Below, piece by piece: positions 7,969-18,340 of a stretch of 64,000 nucleotides of DNA. The position numbers were made by a program, and so were the translations under genes. Under the pieces are notes generated by a model that worked only from the letters and a program-made list of their open reading frames with translations, had not been told where the DNA came from and searched no databases. How positions within the stretch are numbered: position 1 is the stretch's first letter; the number at the start of each line of letters is the position of its first letter. Location of the stretch: contig NC_008576.1 in NCBI RefSeq assembly GCF_000014865.1, positions 4,307,001-4,371,000 of the forward strand. Reading direction: 5' to 3'. The stretch comes from Magnetococcus marinus MC-1 (GTDB taxonomy: Bacteria; Pseudomonadota; Magnetococcia; Magnetococcales; Magnetococcaceae).

Positions 7969-9801
7969 CTACTCCACCGTCACACTTTTTGCGAGATTAC
8001 GGGGTTGATCCACATCCGTACCCTTGAGAACCGCGATGTGGTAGGCCAGCATTTGCAAGGGAATGACATACAAAATGGGCGCCACAAACTCACCACACGG
8101 CACCACGGGAATGGTGTAATCGGCTGGAATACGTCCGGCAGCTTGGCCTTGGGTGGTAATCATCAATACCCGCCCTCCACGCGCCTTGACCTCCTCCACA
8201 TTGCTGACCACCTTATCGAACAAGCTGTTCTGTGGGGCCACCACCACCACCGGCAGATCTTCATCAATCAAAGCGATGGGGCCATGCTTCATCTCCCCAG
8301 CGGCATAGCCTTCAGCATGGATATAGGAGATCTCCTTGAGCTTTAGTGCCCCTTCTAAAGCGATGGGAAAGCAGGTACCACGCCCCAAAAACAGAAACCC
8401 ATTGGCATGCATCAGCTCCCGCGCAATGGCCTCTAACGAGGCATCATGGATGAGCACCTGCTCAACTTTTGCAGGGAGTTGCAACAACTCATCCACATAA
8501 CCCTGTTCCTGTTTGGCATCCAACACGCCCTTGGCTTTGGCCATCGCCAAGGCAAAACAGGCCAGCGCCGTGAGTTGGGTGGTAAAAGCTTTGGTCGAGG
8601 CGACGCCGATCTCTGGACCTGCATAGGTGTGCAGGGTGGCATCGGCCTCACGGTCAATGGAGGATTCCGGCACATTCACCACCCCCAACACCTGCAACCC
8701 GCCCTGCTTGGCATAGCGCATAGCCGCCAGGGTATCCGCCGTCTCACCGCTCTGCGAGATGACAATCATCAACCCATTTTTGCGCATGGGGGAGGCCCGA
8801 TAGCGATACTCCGAAGCAATATCCACCTGTACCGGCACATGGGCCAACTGCTCAATCCAATATTTTGCCACCAACCCTGCATGCCATGAGGTGCCGCACG
8901 CGACGATGGTAATATCCTCAATGGTGGCAAGATCCAACCCAGCCGAGTTTTGACGGATGGAGATGGTGCGGTAGGCAGGGTGAATCAACTCTTTGAGCGT
9001 TTCACCAATGGCGGTGGGCTGCTCATAGATCTCTTTTTGCATATAGTGCCGATAGGGCCACTTCTCCGTCACATCATCGCGTACCTGTGTCACCTTAATG
9101 GGGCGGCTTACTGCGGCACCCTCCATGTCCATCAAACGCACCGCATCTTTGGTCAGCACCGCCATATCGTCATCATGCAAATAGATCATGCGGCGGGTGT
9201 AGGGCACCAAAGGGGTTGCATCGGAGCCAATAAAGTTTTCACCATCCCCTAAGCCAATGATCAGAGGGCTGCCCCGACGGGCGGCGATGAGCATATCCTC
9301 TTTGCCTTGAATTAAAATCCCCAGCGCAAAGGCCCCCTGTAATTTACAGATCGCCCTTCGTACCGCCTCCTCAGCGGGAGCATGGGGGTCGGCTCGCATC
9401 GCCATCTCGATGAGATGGGGGATCACCTCGGTATCGGTCTCTGAGACAAAGGTTACGCCATGCGCCATGAGTTCTTCGCGCAGCTCCTGATAATTTTCTA
9501 TAATTCCATTATGCACCACCGCAACCGACTCACTACGATGGGGGTGTGCATTATGGATGGTGGGGGGTCCATGGGTGGCCCAGCGGGTATGGCCAATGCC
9601 CAAAAATCCGGTGCGGGGGGTGTGCGCCAACTCATTTTCCAAGTTGACCAACTTACCTTCTGCGCGGGCTAACAGCAATTTACCCTGGTAAGCAACGGCT
9701 ATACCAGCCGAATCATAGCCGCGATACTCTAAGCGACGTAACCCCTCAATTAAAATCGGGGTCGCATTACGCTCGCCAATAACACCGATGATACCGCACA
9801 T
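7969..9801 (-). CDS. glmS: Glutamine--fructose-6-phosphate aminotransferase
   Basis: The 610-residue length matches GlmS. The N-terminus MCGIIGVIGE exposes Cys2, the nucleophile of the class II glutamine amidotransferase domain, with HTRWATHG, HNGIIENY and GSDATPL following. Two SIS sugar-isomerase domains follow (ACGTSWHAGLVAKYW, SQSGETADTLAA, STKAFTTQL; GRGTCFPIALEGALKLKEISY). The C-terminus ends NLAKSVTVE, the usual catalytic tail. The enzyme makes glucosamine-6-phosphate, the first step to UDP-GlcNAc for peptidoglycan and lipopolysaccharide. GGGAGG lies 8 nt before ATG 9801. It follows glmU on the same strand, giving a glmU-glmS unit. Confidence 0.98.
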   Translation of the reverse strand: MCGIIGVIGERNATPILIEGLRRLEYRGYDSAGIAVAYQGKLLLARAEGKLVNLENELAHTPRTGFLGIGHTRWATHGPPTIHNAHPHRSESVAVVHNGIIENYQELREELMAHGVTFVSETDTEVIPHLIEMAMRADPHAPAEEAVRRAICKLQGAFALGILIQGKEDMLIAARRGSPLIIGLGDGENFIGSDATPLVPYTRRMIYLHDDDMAVLTKDAVRLMDMEGAAVSRPIKVTQVRDDVTEKWPYRHYMQKEIYEQPTAIGETLKELIHPAYRTISIRQNSAGLDLATIEDITIVACGTSWHAGLVAKYWIEQLAHVPVQVDIASEYRYRASPMRKNGLMIVISQSGETADTLAAMRYAKQGGLQVLGVVNVPESSIDREADATLHTYAGPEIGVASTKAFTTQLTALACFALAMAKAKGVLDAKQEQGYVDELLQLPAKVEQVLIHDASLEAIARELMHANGFLFLGRGTCFPIALEGALKLKEISYIHAEGYAAGEMKHGPIALIDEDLPVVVVAPQNSLFDKVVSNVEEVKARGGRVLMITTQGQAAGRIPADYTIPVVPCGEFVAPILYVIPLQMLAYHIAVLKGTDVDQPRNLAKSVTVE

Positions 9802-9865
9802 GCTCGGAACCTCCCGCTTTGGTGGTTGACACCAGAGCGCTTTTTACCGGTTGCTGGATGACACC

Positions 9866-11293
9866 TTAAGCGTTCTTCTTTAAGGTTTGACGGCGTTTAT
9901 CCGCCCAACCCTCTATATTACTTTGTTGACTTCGGCTTAACGCGAGGGCGCCGGCGGGCACATCTTTGGTGACCGTTGACCCGGCCCCCACAAACGCCCC
10001 CGCACCCACGGTAACCGGTGCCACCAGCTGCGTGTCCGACCCAATGAACACATCATCCCCTAGCACCGTACGATGTTTGTTCACGCCATCATAGTTGCAG
10101 GTGATGGTGCCCGCCCCCACATTGACCCGACGCCCTATATCGGCATCCCCGATATAGGTAAGGTGGTTAACCTTGGCCCCCTCGCCAATATGCGATTTTT
10201 TTACCTCACAAAAATTACCCACTTTGGCCCCCGCAGCCAAAACCGAGGCAGGCCGCAACCGCGCATAGGGTCCTAAGTGACACCCTACCCCAATATCGGC
10301 CTGCTCAAAATGGCAGAAGGGTAATACCTCGACCCCTTGCGCAATCCGTGTATGACGTATTTCACAAAAAGCCCCAATCAGGCAATCCTCACCAATGGTT
10401 ACCCCCGGCCCTAAAATGACATGGGGGGCGATGGTGGTATCTTGGCCAATGGTCACATCAGCCGCCAACCAGCAGGAGCTGGGATCCATGAAAGTAACAC
10501 CCGCCAGCATATGCTGCCGCACCAGCCGGTCACGATAACGGGCCCCCATAGCAGCCAACTGTACCCGGTTATTAATCCCAGCCAGCTCATGGTCATCGTG
10601 GTGGCAATGGGCACCACTGCCGGTATGGCTAAAGGGTTCGATACCCTGCTGGGCGTTGGCCAACCCTACGATGTCGGTAAGATAGTACTCACCTTGAGCA
10701 TTCGTGTTGGAGATTTCCGCCAACCAACCGGGCAGCGCGTCTAAATTAACACAATAGGTGCCCGAATTAATCTCTTCAATGAGACGGATCTGCGCATCGG
10801 CATCTTTCTCTTCCACAATACGCTGCAAACCGCCCACATCATCACGGACGATACGTCCGTAACCCGTCGGTGGTTTTTGCGTACAAGAGAGCACCGTCAC
10901 GCCGCGTCTGCTCTGCTGGTGGCTCTCTAACAGTTGCTGTAATGTCTCTGTGGTAATCAAAGGCACATCACCATTGAGAATGAGCAGGTGGTGCTGGCTT
11001 AACCCCTGCAAAGCCCCCATGGCGCACTGCACCGCGTGGCCGGTGCCCATTTGTGGGTTTTGTTCTACCCAGGTAATATCCGGCGCATCCAGGGCTTGCC
11101 GGATCTGTTCTCCACCATGTCCGATCACGACCACCAACCGTGACGGGTGTAGCCCACGCGCCGCATCCAACACATGCCCAAGCAGTGGCTTTTCAGCAAT
11201 AGGATGCAAAACCTTGGGTAACTTGGAGCACATCCGAGTACCCTTACCCGCCGCTAATATTAATACAGCACTGTTGTTGCGCATACTGTCCAT
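9866..11293 (-). CDS. glmU: Bifunctional GlmU: glucosamine-1-phosphate acetyltransferase / GlcNAc-1-P uridyltransferase
   Basis: The 475-residue protein has the nucleotidyltransferase loop LAAGKGTRM near residues 13-21, QMGTGHAVQCA and LNGDVPLI in the N-terminal uridyltransferase domain. A C-terminal left-handed beta-helix of hexapeptide repeats follows (VTIGQDTTIAPHVILGPGVTIGED, KVGNFCEVKKS, NHLTYIGDADIG, NCNYDGV-like NYDGVNKHRT), carrying the acetyltransferase. It makes UDP-GlcNAc from GlmS-derived sugar phosphate. A second ATG at 11284 is possible. The gene lies downstream of the terminator at 11412-11443, so it probably has its own promoter. Confidence 0.98.
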   Translation of the reverse strand: MDSMRNNSAVLILAAGKGTRMCSKLPKVLHPIAEKPLLGHVLDAARGLHPSRLVVVIGHGGEQIRQALDAPDITWVEQNPQMGTGHAVQCAMGALQGLSQHHLLILNGDVPLITTETLQQLLESHQQSRRGVTVLSCTQKPPTGYGRIVRDDVGGLQRIVEEKDADAQIRLIEEINSGTYCVNLDALPGWLAEISNTNAQGEYYLTDIVGLANAQQGIEPFSHTGSGAHCHHDDHELAGINNRVQLAAMGARYRDRLVRQHMLAGVTFMDPSSCWLAADVTIGQDTTIAPHVILGPGVTIGEDCLIGAFCEIRHTRIAQGVEVLPFCHFEQADIGVGCHLGPYARLRPASVLAAGAKVGNFCEVKKSHIGEGAKVNHLTYIGDADIGRRVNVGAGTITCNYDGVNKHRTVLGDDVFIGSDTQLVAPVTVGAGAFVGAGSTVTKDVPAGALALSRSQQSNIEGWADKRRQTLKKNA

Positions 11294-11411
11294 CTCTTAT
11301 TTAACGTAGAAGTGAATCACCGGATCTATGTTAGTGGGTCTGTGGGTTCAACTCATGGGATAAAATGGAGCATTACTCTCAATCCTCACCATTTATCCCC
11401 TTCCCTAGAAA

Positions 11412-11443
11412 AAAAGGGGCGATCCTGATGGATCGCCCCTTTT
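11412..11443 (-). terminator. Intrinsic terminator of the atpHAGDC operon
   Basis: A perfect 14-bp stem (AAAAGGGGCGATCC at 11412-11425 with its complement at 11430-11443) and a 4-nt loop sit 25 bp after the atpC stop. On the minus strand the stem ends in a T-run that continues for several bases (TTTTTTTT-like), as expected for a rho-independent terminator. It separates the ATP synthase operon from glmU. Confidence 0.93.
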
Positions 11444-11468
11444 ATTGACCAACTCACGTGATGCTTTA

Positions 11469-11882
11469 TTAAACAAGCTCACCCTCAAGGGCGGCCAACT
11501 GCGCATTGGCAAAGTCTAACTTATCACGCAAAGTCTCATACTCTTCGCTCTCTGTCGGGGTACCATCCAACTCATCCTGGGCGGCATCACGAATTTTTGT
11601 CACCGCGGCGGCGTCCACTTTTTTGCCAAATACCGCACGGTCAACCAGTAGCGTTACCCGATCTGGACGAACCTCGGCAAACCCCTTAGAAACGGCCAGA
11701 TGCACCGCATCATCCCCCTGCCCCATGCGCACAACACCACTGCGCAGCGAGGAAATCATGGGAACGTGACCGCTTAAAACCCCAAAATAGCCTTCGCTAC
11801 CCGGAACAGTCACCAGTTGCACCGTTTCGGAGAGAATCAGTTTCTCAGGTGTTACCACCTCAAGATCAACAGTCACGCCCAT
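11469..11882 (-). CDS. atpC: F1 ATP synthase epsilon subunit
   Basis: The 137-residue product has the epsilon beta-sandwich motifs TPEKLILSETVQLVTVPGSEGYFGVLSGHVPMISSL-like (positions 10-45) and a C-terminal helical hairpin. Epsilon is the regulatory rotor-stalk subunit of F1. AAGGAG lies 6 nt before the ATG. It is the last gene of atpHAGDC. Confidence 0.97.
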   Translation of the reverse strand: MGVTVDLEVVTPEKLILSETVQLVTVPGSEGYFGVLSGHVPMISSLRSGVVRMGQGDDAVHLAVSKGFAEVRPDRVTLLVDRAVFGKKVDAAAVTKIRDAAQDELDGTPTESEEYETLRDKLDFANAQLAALEGELV

Positions 11883-11893
11883 GGCGTCTCTCC

Positions 11894-13318
<1,425 letters not shown>

Positions 13319-13358
13319 TTAAAAACTCCGCTTTGTTAGGCGTCGATGTGCGACGTCA

Positions 13359-14237
13359 TCAACCTTTCAGGGATTCAGCACCACTGATGATCTCGATCAA
13401 CTCGGTGGTAATGGCCGCCTGTCGGGAACGGTTGTATTTGGTCTGTAGCTTCTTGACCATATCCCCCGCGTTACGCACCGCGTTATCCATTGCGGTCATA
13501 CGGGAACCATGCTCAGAAGCCTCGGATTCGGCCAAAGCTTGAAACACCTGCACAGCCAAGTTACGGGGCAACAACTCTTCGAGCAGCTCTTCTTCAACCG
13601 GCTCAAACTGATATCCGGTTTGGGTAGAAGCACCCTCGGTATCAATGGGTTGAGGAATGCTCTGTGCCCAGGTCAGCTCTTGGCTCATGGCTGATTTAAA
13701 CTGGTTAAACACCAGATAACAGGCGTCAAACTGGCCTTCGTGGAAATCTTTGATAAGCTCTTTTACGATGTTTTTTTCCACATAAGCAAAGCTCATATGG
13801 CGTGACATCTCGGTATAGACCTTACGCACCAGATGACCGTGAGAGCGTTTAAGCACATCATAAGCCTTGCGACCAATGAAGGTAAGCATGACTTGAAAAC
13901 CTTGCTTTTCTAGCTCTGCGATACGGGCACGGGTGGCGCGGATTACCACGCTATTAAAACTACCACACAGACCGCGGTCTGCGGTGTAGACAACCAAGTT
14001 TACTTTTTTAACATCACCACGCCCCACCAGCAGCTCAGGAGCGTTGTCCCGTCCAGCAGCAGCAGGGGCCAATGAGTGCATCATACGGCTCATACGTTTG
14101 CTGTAAGGACGGGCCGACTCGGCCTGTTCGGTTGCTTTACGCAGCTTAGCGGCCGCAACCATTTTCATAGCCTTGGTGATCTGCCGGGTATTTTTGACGG
14201 AACCGATCCGTACTTTCAGGGCTTTTAAGTTCGCCAT
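13359..14237 (-). CDS. atpG: F1 ATP synthase gamma subunit
   Basis: The 292-residue product has the conserved N-terminal helix (LKALKVRIGSVKNTRQITKAMKMVAAAKLRKA), the DRGLCGSFN motif and the C-terminal MTAMDNAVRNAGDMVKKL and YNRSRQAAITTELIEIISGA helices. Gamma is the rotating central stalk in F1. It lies between atpA and atpD, as usual. Confidence 0.99.
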   Translation of the reverse strand: MANLKALKVRIGSVKNTRQITKAMKMVAAAKLRKATEQAESARPYSKRMSRMMHSLAPAAAGRDNAPELLVGRGDVKKVNLVVYTADRGLCGSFNSVVIRATRARIAELEKQGFQVMLTFIGRKAYDVLKRSHGHLVRKVYTEMSRHMSFAYVEKNIVKELIKDFHEGQFDACYLVFNQFKSAMSQELTWAQSIPQPIDTEGASTQTGYQFEPVEEELLEELLPRNLAVQVFQALAESEASEHGSRMTAMDNAVRNAGDMVKKLQTKYNRSRQAAITTELIEIISGAESLKG

Positions 14238-14265
14238 GGCTGATCCTTAACTTACCAAGGTTGGA

Positions 14266-15789
14266 TTAGGCCAAAAACTCTTTGATGATGGCGGTAATCG
14301 CCACACCAAGTTTGGTTTCTGTGTCCGCATCCAGCTTACCACTGGTACGAATGGTGTCCAGAAGATCGCTATGCTTTGCATGCATCTGCTTGAGCAACTC
14401 TAACTCAGCTTTCACCACGGCATCGGCATCCACCACGTCCAGAAAACCACGGGTACCAGCAAAGATAGAAACCACCTGCTCTTCCATGGAGAGGGGCGCA
14501 TACTGGGCCTGCTTCAGCAGTTCCATAAGGCGCTTACCACGGTGTAGCAATTTCTGGGTGGTGGCATCTAGGTCAGAACCAAACTGGGCAAAGGCCGCCA
14601 TTTCACGGTACTGCGCCAAGTCCAGACGCAGGGTACCGGCAACCTGTTTGGTCGCTTTAACCTGAGCCGAACCACCCACCCGAGAGACCGACAGACCCAC
14701 GGAGATCGCAGGGCGAATACCGGAGTAGAAGAGGTCGGTTTCCAAGAAGATCTGACCATCGGTGATGGAGATCACGTTGGTGGGGATGTAGGCCGACACG
14801 TCACCATCTTGGGTTTCAATGATGGGCAGTGCGGTCAAAGAACCACCACCATGTTCATCATTCATCTTAGCCGCACGCTCAAGCAAGCGGGAGTGAATGT
14901 AGAACACGTCACCAGGATAGGCTTCACGACCAGGCGGACGGCGCAGAATCAGAGACATCTGACGGTATGCGGTGGCCTGCTTGGAGAGATCATCATAGAC
15001 GATCAGGGCGTGCATGCCATTATCACGATAGTACTCACCCATGGCGCAACCGGTGTAGGCCGACAAGAACTGCATGGGGGCCGGATCGGATGCGGTAGCG
15101 GCTACCACCGTGGTGTAAGCCATGGCACCATTCTCTTCCAGGGTCTGCACAACCTGGGCGACGGTCGAACGCTTTTGACCGATGGCCACGTAGATGCAGT
15201 AAACCGGAGAGTCGGTCTCATGGGTACGCTTTTGGTTGATAATGGTGTCGATGGCCACCGCTGTTTTACCGGTTTGGCGGTCACCAATGATCAATTCACG
15301 CTGACCACGACCGATGGGCACCAAACCGTCCAGTGCTTTAATACCGGTGTGCAGAGGCTCATGCACCGATTTACGGGGGATAATGCCTGGGGCTTTGACC
15401 TCCGCCAAACGACGCTCGGTGGTCTCAAGGGGACCTTTGTCGTCGATGGGGTTGCCTAGACCGTCGGTTACACGACCGAGCAGCCCTTTACCCACAGGTA
15501 CATCCACAATGCGGCCAGTACGCTTAACGGTGGTACCTTCTTTGATGGCAAGACCTTCACCAAAGATAACGATACCCACGTTATCTTCTTCAAGGTTCAG
15601 GGCCATGCCCTGGGTACCATCTTCGAACTCCACCATTTCACCGGCCATGACATTGTCAAGACCGTAGGCACGGGCGATACCATCACCCACCGCGATAACT
15701 TCGCCGACTTCAGAGACTTCCGCCTCTTTACCGTACTCGGCGATCTGTTTCTTCAGGATACCGCTGATTTCCGCGACGCTGACTTGCAT
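14266..15789 (-). CDS. atpA: F1 ATP synthase alpha subunit
   Basis: The 507-residue protein has the Walker A motif GDRQTGKT, the [21 protein letters not shown] segment, and the alpha-specific [10 protein letters not shown] with arginine finger. The C-terminus is intact. Alpha forms the non-catalytic sites of the F1 hexamer. It follows atpH after 6 bp. Confidence 0.99.
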   Translation of the reverse strand: MQVSVAEISGILKKQIAEYGKEAEVSEVGEVIAVGDGIARAYGLDNVMAGEMVEFEDGTQGMALNLEEDNVGIVIFGEGLAIKEGTTVKRTGRIVDVPVGKGLLGRVTDGLGNPIDDKGPLETTERRLAEVKAPGIIPRKSVHEPLHTGIKALDGLVPIGRGQRELIIGDRQTGKTAVAIDTIINQKRTHETDSPVYCIYVAIGQKRSTVAQVVQTLEENGAMAYTTVVAATASDPAPMQFLSAYTGCAMGEYYRDNGMHALIVYDDLSKQATAYRQMSLILRRPPGREAYPGDVFYIHSRLLERAAKMNDEHGGGSLTALPIIETQDGDVSAYIPTNVISITDGQIFLETDLFYSGIRPAISVGLSVSRVGGSAQVKATKQVAGTLRLDLAQYREMAAFAQFGSDLDATTQKLLHRGKRLMELLKQAQYAPLSMEEQVVSIFAGTRGFLDVVDADAVVKAELELLKQMHAKHSDLLDTIRTSGKLDADTETKLGVAITAIIKEFLA

Positions 15790-15795
15790 CGGCCC

Positions 15796-16335
15796 CTATC
15801 CTTTCATGATCTCTTTGAGACGGTGTAACTGGGTGCGCAGTGAGTCATCCAACATGACGCTGCCCATACGAATGACCAAGCCGCCCAGCAGCTCGGGTTT
15901 TTCACTAATTTCCAGGGAGACCTCTTTCCCTGTCACATCAGCCAGAGATTTCTCTAGCTTGGCCACCAGGGACGGCGTGAGCGCCTTGGGGGTCTCAACC
16001 TTGACCTGTATCCGACCTGCACGTTCGTCCACCACCCGAACAATGGCGGTTGCCACGTCGTTGAGCAGGGCCATGCGGTGCTTATCGATAAGCAAGCGAA
16101 GAAAATTCGCCGTCAGATCGTTTGGCTTGGCATACTCCAGGTAAGTGGAAATCAGCTTATGCTGACTCTCTTTGGATACGGTGGGGCTGACCATCATCTC
16201 GTGCATCTCGGGGCTTTCCGCCAAGAGTGCTTGAAAATGGGCGAGCTCATCCCGGATAGAATCCAGAATGTTAAGCTCACTGGCCAGCTCAGCCAGGGCA
16301 GTTGCATATCGTTTAGCAATAGTGCTTTCGTGCAC
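15796..16335 (-). CDS. atpH: F1 ATP synthase delta subunit
   Basis: The product has typical delta features: IAKRYATALAELASE at the N-terminus, a middle LRLLIDKHRMALL and the C-terminal GGLVIRMGSVMLDDSLRTQLHRL. Delta links F1 to the peripheral stalk. Two GTG starts are possible, at 16350 and 16335. I prefer 16335 because GAGGA lies about 9 nt before it and the resulting N-terminus (VHESTIAKRYA) aligns with family members. It gives 179 residues. It is the first gene of atpHAGDC; no F0 genes are adjacent, so they must lie elsewhere. Confidence 0.95.
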   Translation of the reverse strand: MHESTIAKRYATALAELASELNILDSIRDELAHFQALLAESPEMHEMMVSPTVSKESQHKLISTYLEYAKPNDLTANFLRLLIDKHRMALLNDVATAIVRVVDERAGRIQVKVETPKALTPSLVAKLEKSLADVTGKEVSLEISEKPELLGGLVIRMGSVMLDDSLRTQLHRLKEIMKG

Positions 16336-16646
16336 GGCGAACGTCCTCACGCTTCGGTGGGCAAATCGGTGAACCCGGAATGTTTAGCATTTTACGCGGG
16401 TAAGTTCAATGTTTTGACCACTATTCTACGGTTTTTTTTAGTGACAGCCTAAATATGGGGGATTCATCACAGGCCATAACACCCCATTTTCAGCTGACCT
16501 AAACACTGAGCAATCAACCGAAAATTAAGATATTCTAATATCGTTAAAATCACAAATCTTTCCTTCACCGGTTGATATCTAATCGCGCCTACCCCATATG
16601 CTGGTGTAGATCTTTTTCTACCAACGTTAACCAGGAACAGTTTATA
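16336..16646. other. Intergenic region between atpH and fxsA
   Basis: This 311-bp region separates the divergent atp operon and fxsA and must contain both promoters. A 14-nt palindrome GATATTCTAATATC is at 16529-16542. A weak minus-strand candidate (TTGAAC, 17-bp spacing, TAAACA) lies just upstream of atpH. No gene is seen here. Confidence 0.5.
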
Positions 16647-17114
16647 ATGCGTCTTGTTATCATTTTCGCTCTCTTTTCCTTTATTGCCTTGGAGATCACG
16701 GTGATTGCCTGGGTGGGTGAAGCGTTTGGCGGTTGGCTGACCTTCGCTTCGATTATAGGCAGTGCCGTGGTGGGCATTGCGCTCGTCAAACACGAAGGCA
16801 TCAAAACCCTCATCAAGCTACAACAGCGGGCTGAACAAGGGGAAATACCCACGGTGCAATTGCTGGATGGTGCCCTGTTGCTGTTTGCCGGGCTGCTGCT
16901 CCTGCTACCCGGCTTTATTAGTGACACCCTTGGTTTTTTATTGGTCTTTCCGTTTACCCGCCATTTACTTCGGCTGATGTTGGCTGCCACGGTGTTGGGT
17001 TTCTTGAAAAATGCTGGCACCTTTGCGAGCCACCACACCATGGGGGGAAATGTGGTTGAAGGTGAATTTAGCCGTGAACCAGAAAAACCGACTAAACCGC
17101 CTCAATTGGAATAA
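16647..17114 (+). CDS. fxsA: FxsA family membrane protein
   Basis: The 155-residue product matches FxsA: a helix at residues 1-20 (RLVIIFALFSFIALEITVIAWVG), a GSAVVGIALVKHEG segment, then LLDGALLLFAGLLLLLPGFISDTLGFLLVFP, the family core. The usual start is ATG 16647 (AGGAA upstream); the frame is open further upstream, from 16572. FxsA in E. coli affects exclusion of phage T7 by F plasmids; its cellular role is unclear. Its 3' end overlaps the convergent tsaC by 23 bp. Confidence 0.92.
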   Translation: MRLVIIFALFSFIALEITVIAWVGEAFGGWLTFASIIGSAVVGIALVKHEGIKTLIKLQQRAEQGEIPTVQLLDGALLLFAGLLLLLPGFISDTLGFLLVFPFTRHLLRLMLAATVLGFLKNAGTFASHHTMGGNVVEGEFSREPEKPTKPPQLE

Positions 17115-17727
17115 TCTGCTGTAACTGGGCACACGTGATGGCACCCTCGCGCAGTACAACCCCACGTCCCGCTATAACCTTTACCACCGTCGAAGCCAAG
17201 GCCCCATCATCATAGGGTCCAGCGAGGATCATATCAACCTGCCCCCCCCACTCTGCGGCGATGCGCTCAGGCGACCAGTGTTGCACTTGAGAGCCACTGG
17301 GGTTGGCACTGGTAGAAACCAAAGGCCGCTGCCAATGTGCCATCAGCGCCTGCACATAAGGGGAGCTTGAATGGCGCACCGCTACCAGTCCGGTACCACC
17401 AGTCAGCAGGCTACTCAGGCCCGCTTGGGCTGGCAGCACTAAGGTCAGAGGGGCGGGCCAAAAATGTTCGATTAGACGCTGCGCAACGGCCTCAAGGGGC
17501 TGCACCAAAGGCAGCAATGCCACGCTGTTTGGGACCAACAGGATGAGGCCCTTTTTGGCCTCACGCCCTTTTAGGTCCAGCAATCGACGCACGGCTTGGG
17601 GGTTAAAGGGATCAACCCCCAAGCCGTAGAGGGTCTCCGTGGGATAAGCGAGGATACCGCCCCCCTCCAGCAGCTGCACCGCGTGGCGCAACTGTTCGCT
17701 GGGATAGAGCGGGGCGGTGGTGATCAT
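17092..17727 (-). CDS. tsaC: L-threonylcarbamoyladenylate synthase (TsaC/Sua5/YrdC family)
   Basis: The 211-residue protein has the YrdC fold motifs: GGILAYPTETLYGLGVDP near residues 23-40, a KGREAKKGLILLV segment, PAPLTLVL, and VSTSANPSGSQV. The enzyme makes threonylcarbamoyl-AMP for the t6A37 modification of ANN-decoding tRNAs. It starts 5 bp after the purE stop and is the last gene in the purD-purE-tsaC unit. Short-form (no Sua5 C-terminal domain). Confidence 0.95.
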   Translation of the reverse strand: MITTAPLYPSEQLRHAVQLLEGGGILAYPTETLYGLGVDPFNPQAVRRLLDLKGREAKKGLILLVPNSVALLPLVQPLEAVAQRLIEHFWPAPLTLVLPAQAGLSSLLTGGTGLVAVRHSSSPYVQALMAHWQRPLVSTSANPSGSQVQHWSPERIAAEWGGQVDMILAGPYDDGALASTVVKVIAGRGVVLREGAITCAQLQQIIPIEAV

Positions 17728-17732
17728 CTTGG

Positions 17733-18245
17733 TTAAAAATCGGCCAGTTTGGCCTGTAGGGCTTCATTTTTCTTAGTCACCGCAGCGGCCATTTCTTCAC
17801 GATAGCGGACCAACTTTGCCGCCAACTGGGGATCGCTAAGTGCCAGTATTTGCGCGGCGAAGATACCCGCATTTTTCGCCCCAGCTTTACCGATGGCCAT
17901 GGTTGCCACAGGAACGCCCCCTGGCATTTGCACGGTCGCGAGCAGGGCATCCATCCCTTTGAGTTCAGTCGCGGACAAGGGCACGCCAATCACCGGTAGA
18001 TTACTTTCTGAGGCGATCACCCCAGCCAAATGGGCCGCGGCACCTGCCCCGACAATAAAGGCGAGAATGCCTCGTGCGGCGGCGGATTTGGCGTAGGCAT
18101 GGGTTCGTTCTGGGGTACGGTGGGCTGAAGTAACCAGCATCTCAAAGGGAATATCAAACCCTTTGAGAACCTTACCGGCTTCGGACATCACATCCCAGTC
18201 GGAGTCAGAGCCCATTAAAATGGCGATCTGTGGGGTGTTATTCAT
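17733..18245 (-). CDS. purE: N5-carboxyaminoimidazole ribonucleotide mutase
   Basis: The 170-residue product starts at ATG 18245, which is preceded by an AGAAGAA ribosome site; ten further codons upstream are unsupported. Motifs are GSDSDWDVMSEA, TSAHRTPERTHAYA (with the active-site His), GAGAAAHLAGVIAS and GGVPVATMAIGKAGAKNAG. PurE moves the carboxyl group of N5-CAIR to CAIR in purine synthesis. It follows purD by 95 bp. The partner purK is not in the window. Confidence 0.98.
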   Translation of the reverse strand: MNNTPQIAILMGSDSDWDVMSEAGKVLKGFDIPFEMLVTSAHRTPERTHAYAKSAAARGILAFIVGAGAAAHLAGVIASESNLPVIGVPLSATELKGMDALLATVQMPGGVPVATMAIGKAGAKNAGIFAAQILALSDPQLAAKLVRYREEMAAAVTKKNEALQAKLADF

Positions 18246-18340
18246 GTTCTTCTTCTCACTGGCTGTTACGCACACTTAGGTTTGCTGTCTGGAAAGTGGG
18301 CTGAGGCGCGCGTTAATGGGAGCGGCCTTTCAACGCGACT

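Noticed and set aside
11330-11380. GGTTCAACTC resembling a tRNA T arm
   Set aside because: No acceptor, D or anticodon stems can be formed around it and there is no CCA end.
14809-15459. 216-codon plus-strand ORF antisense to atpA, and similar long frames antisense to glmS, nrdJa and tkt
   Set aside because: These are frame shadows of highly conserved genes with biased codons; none has a ribosome site or family signature.
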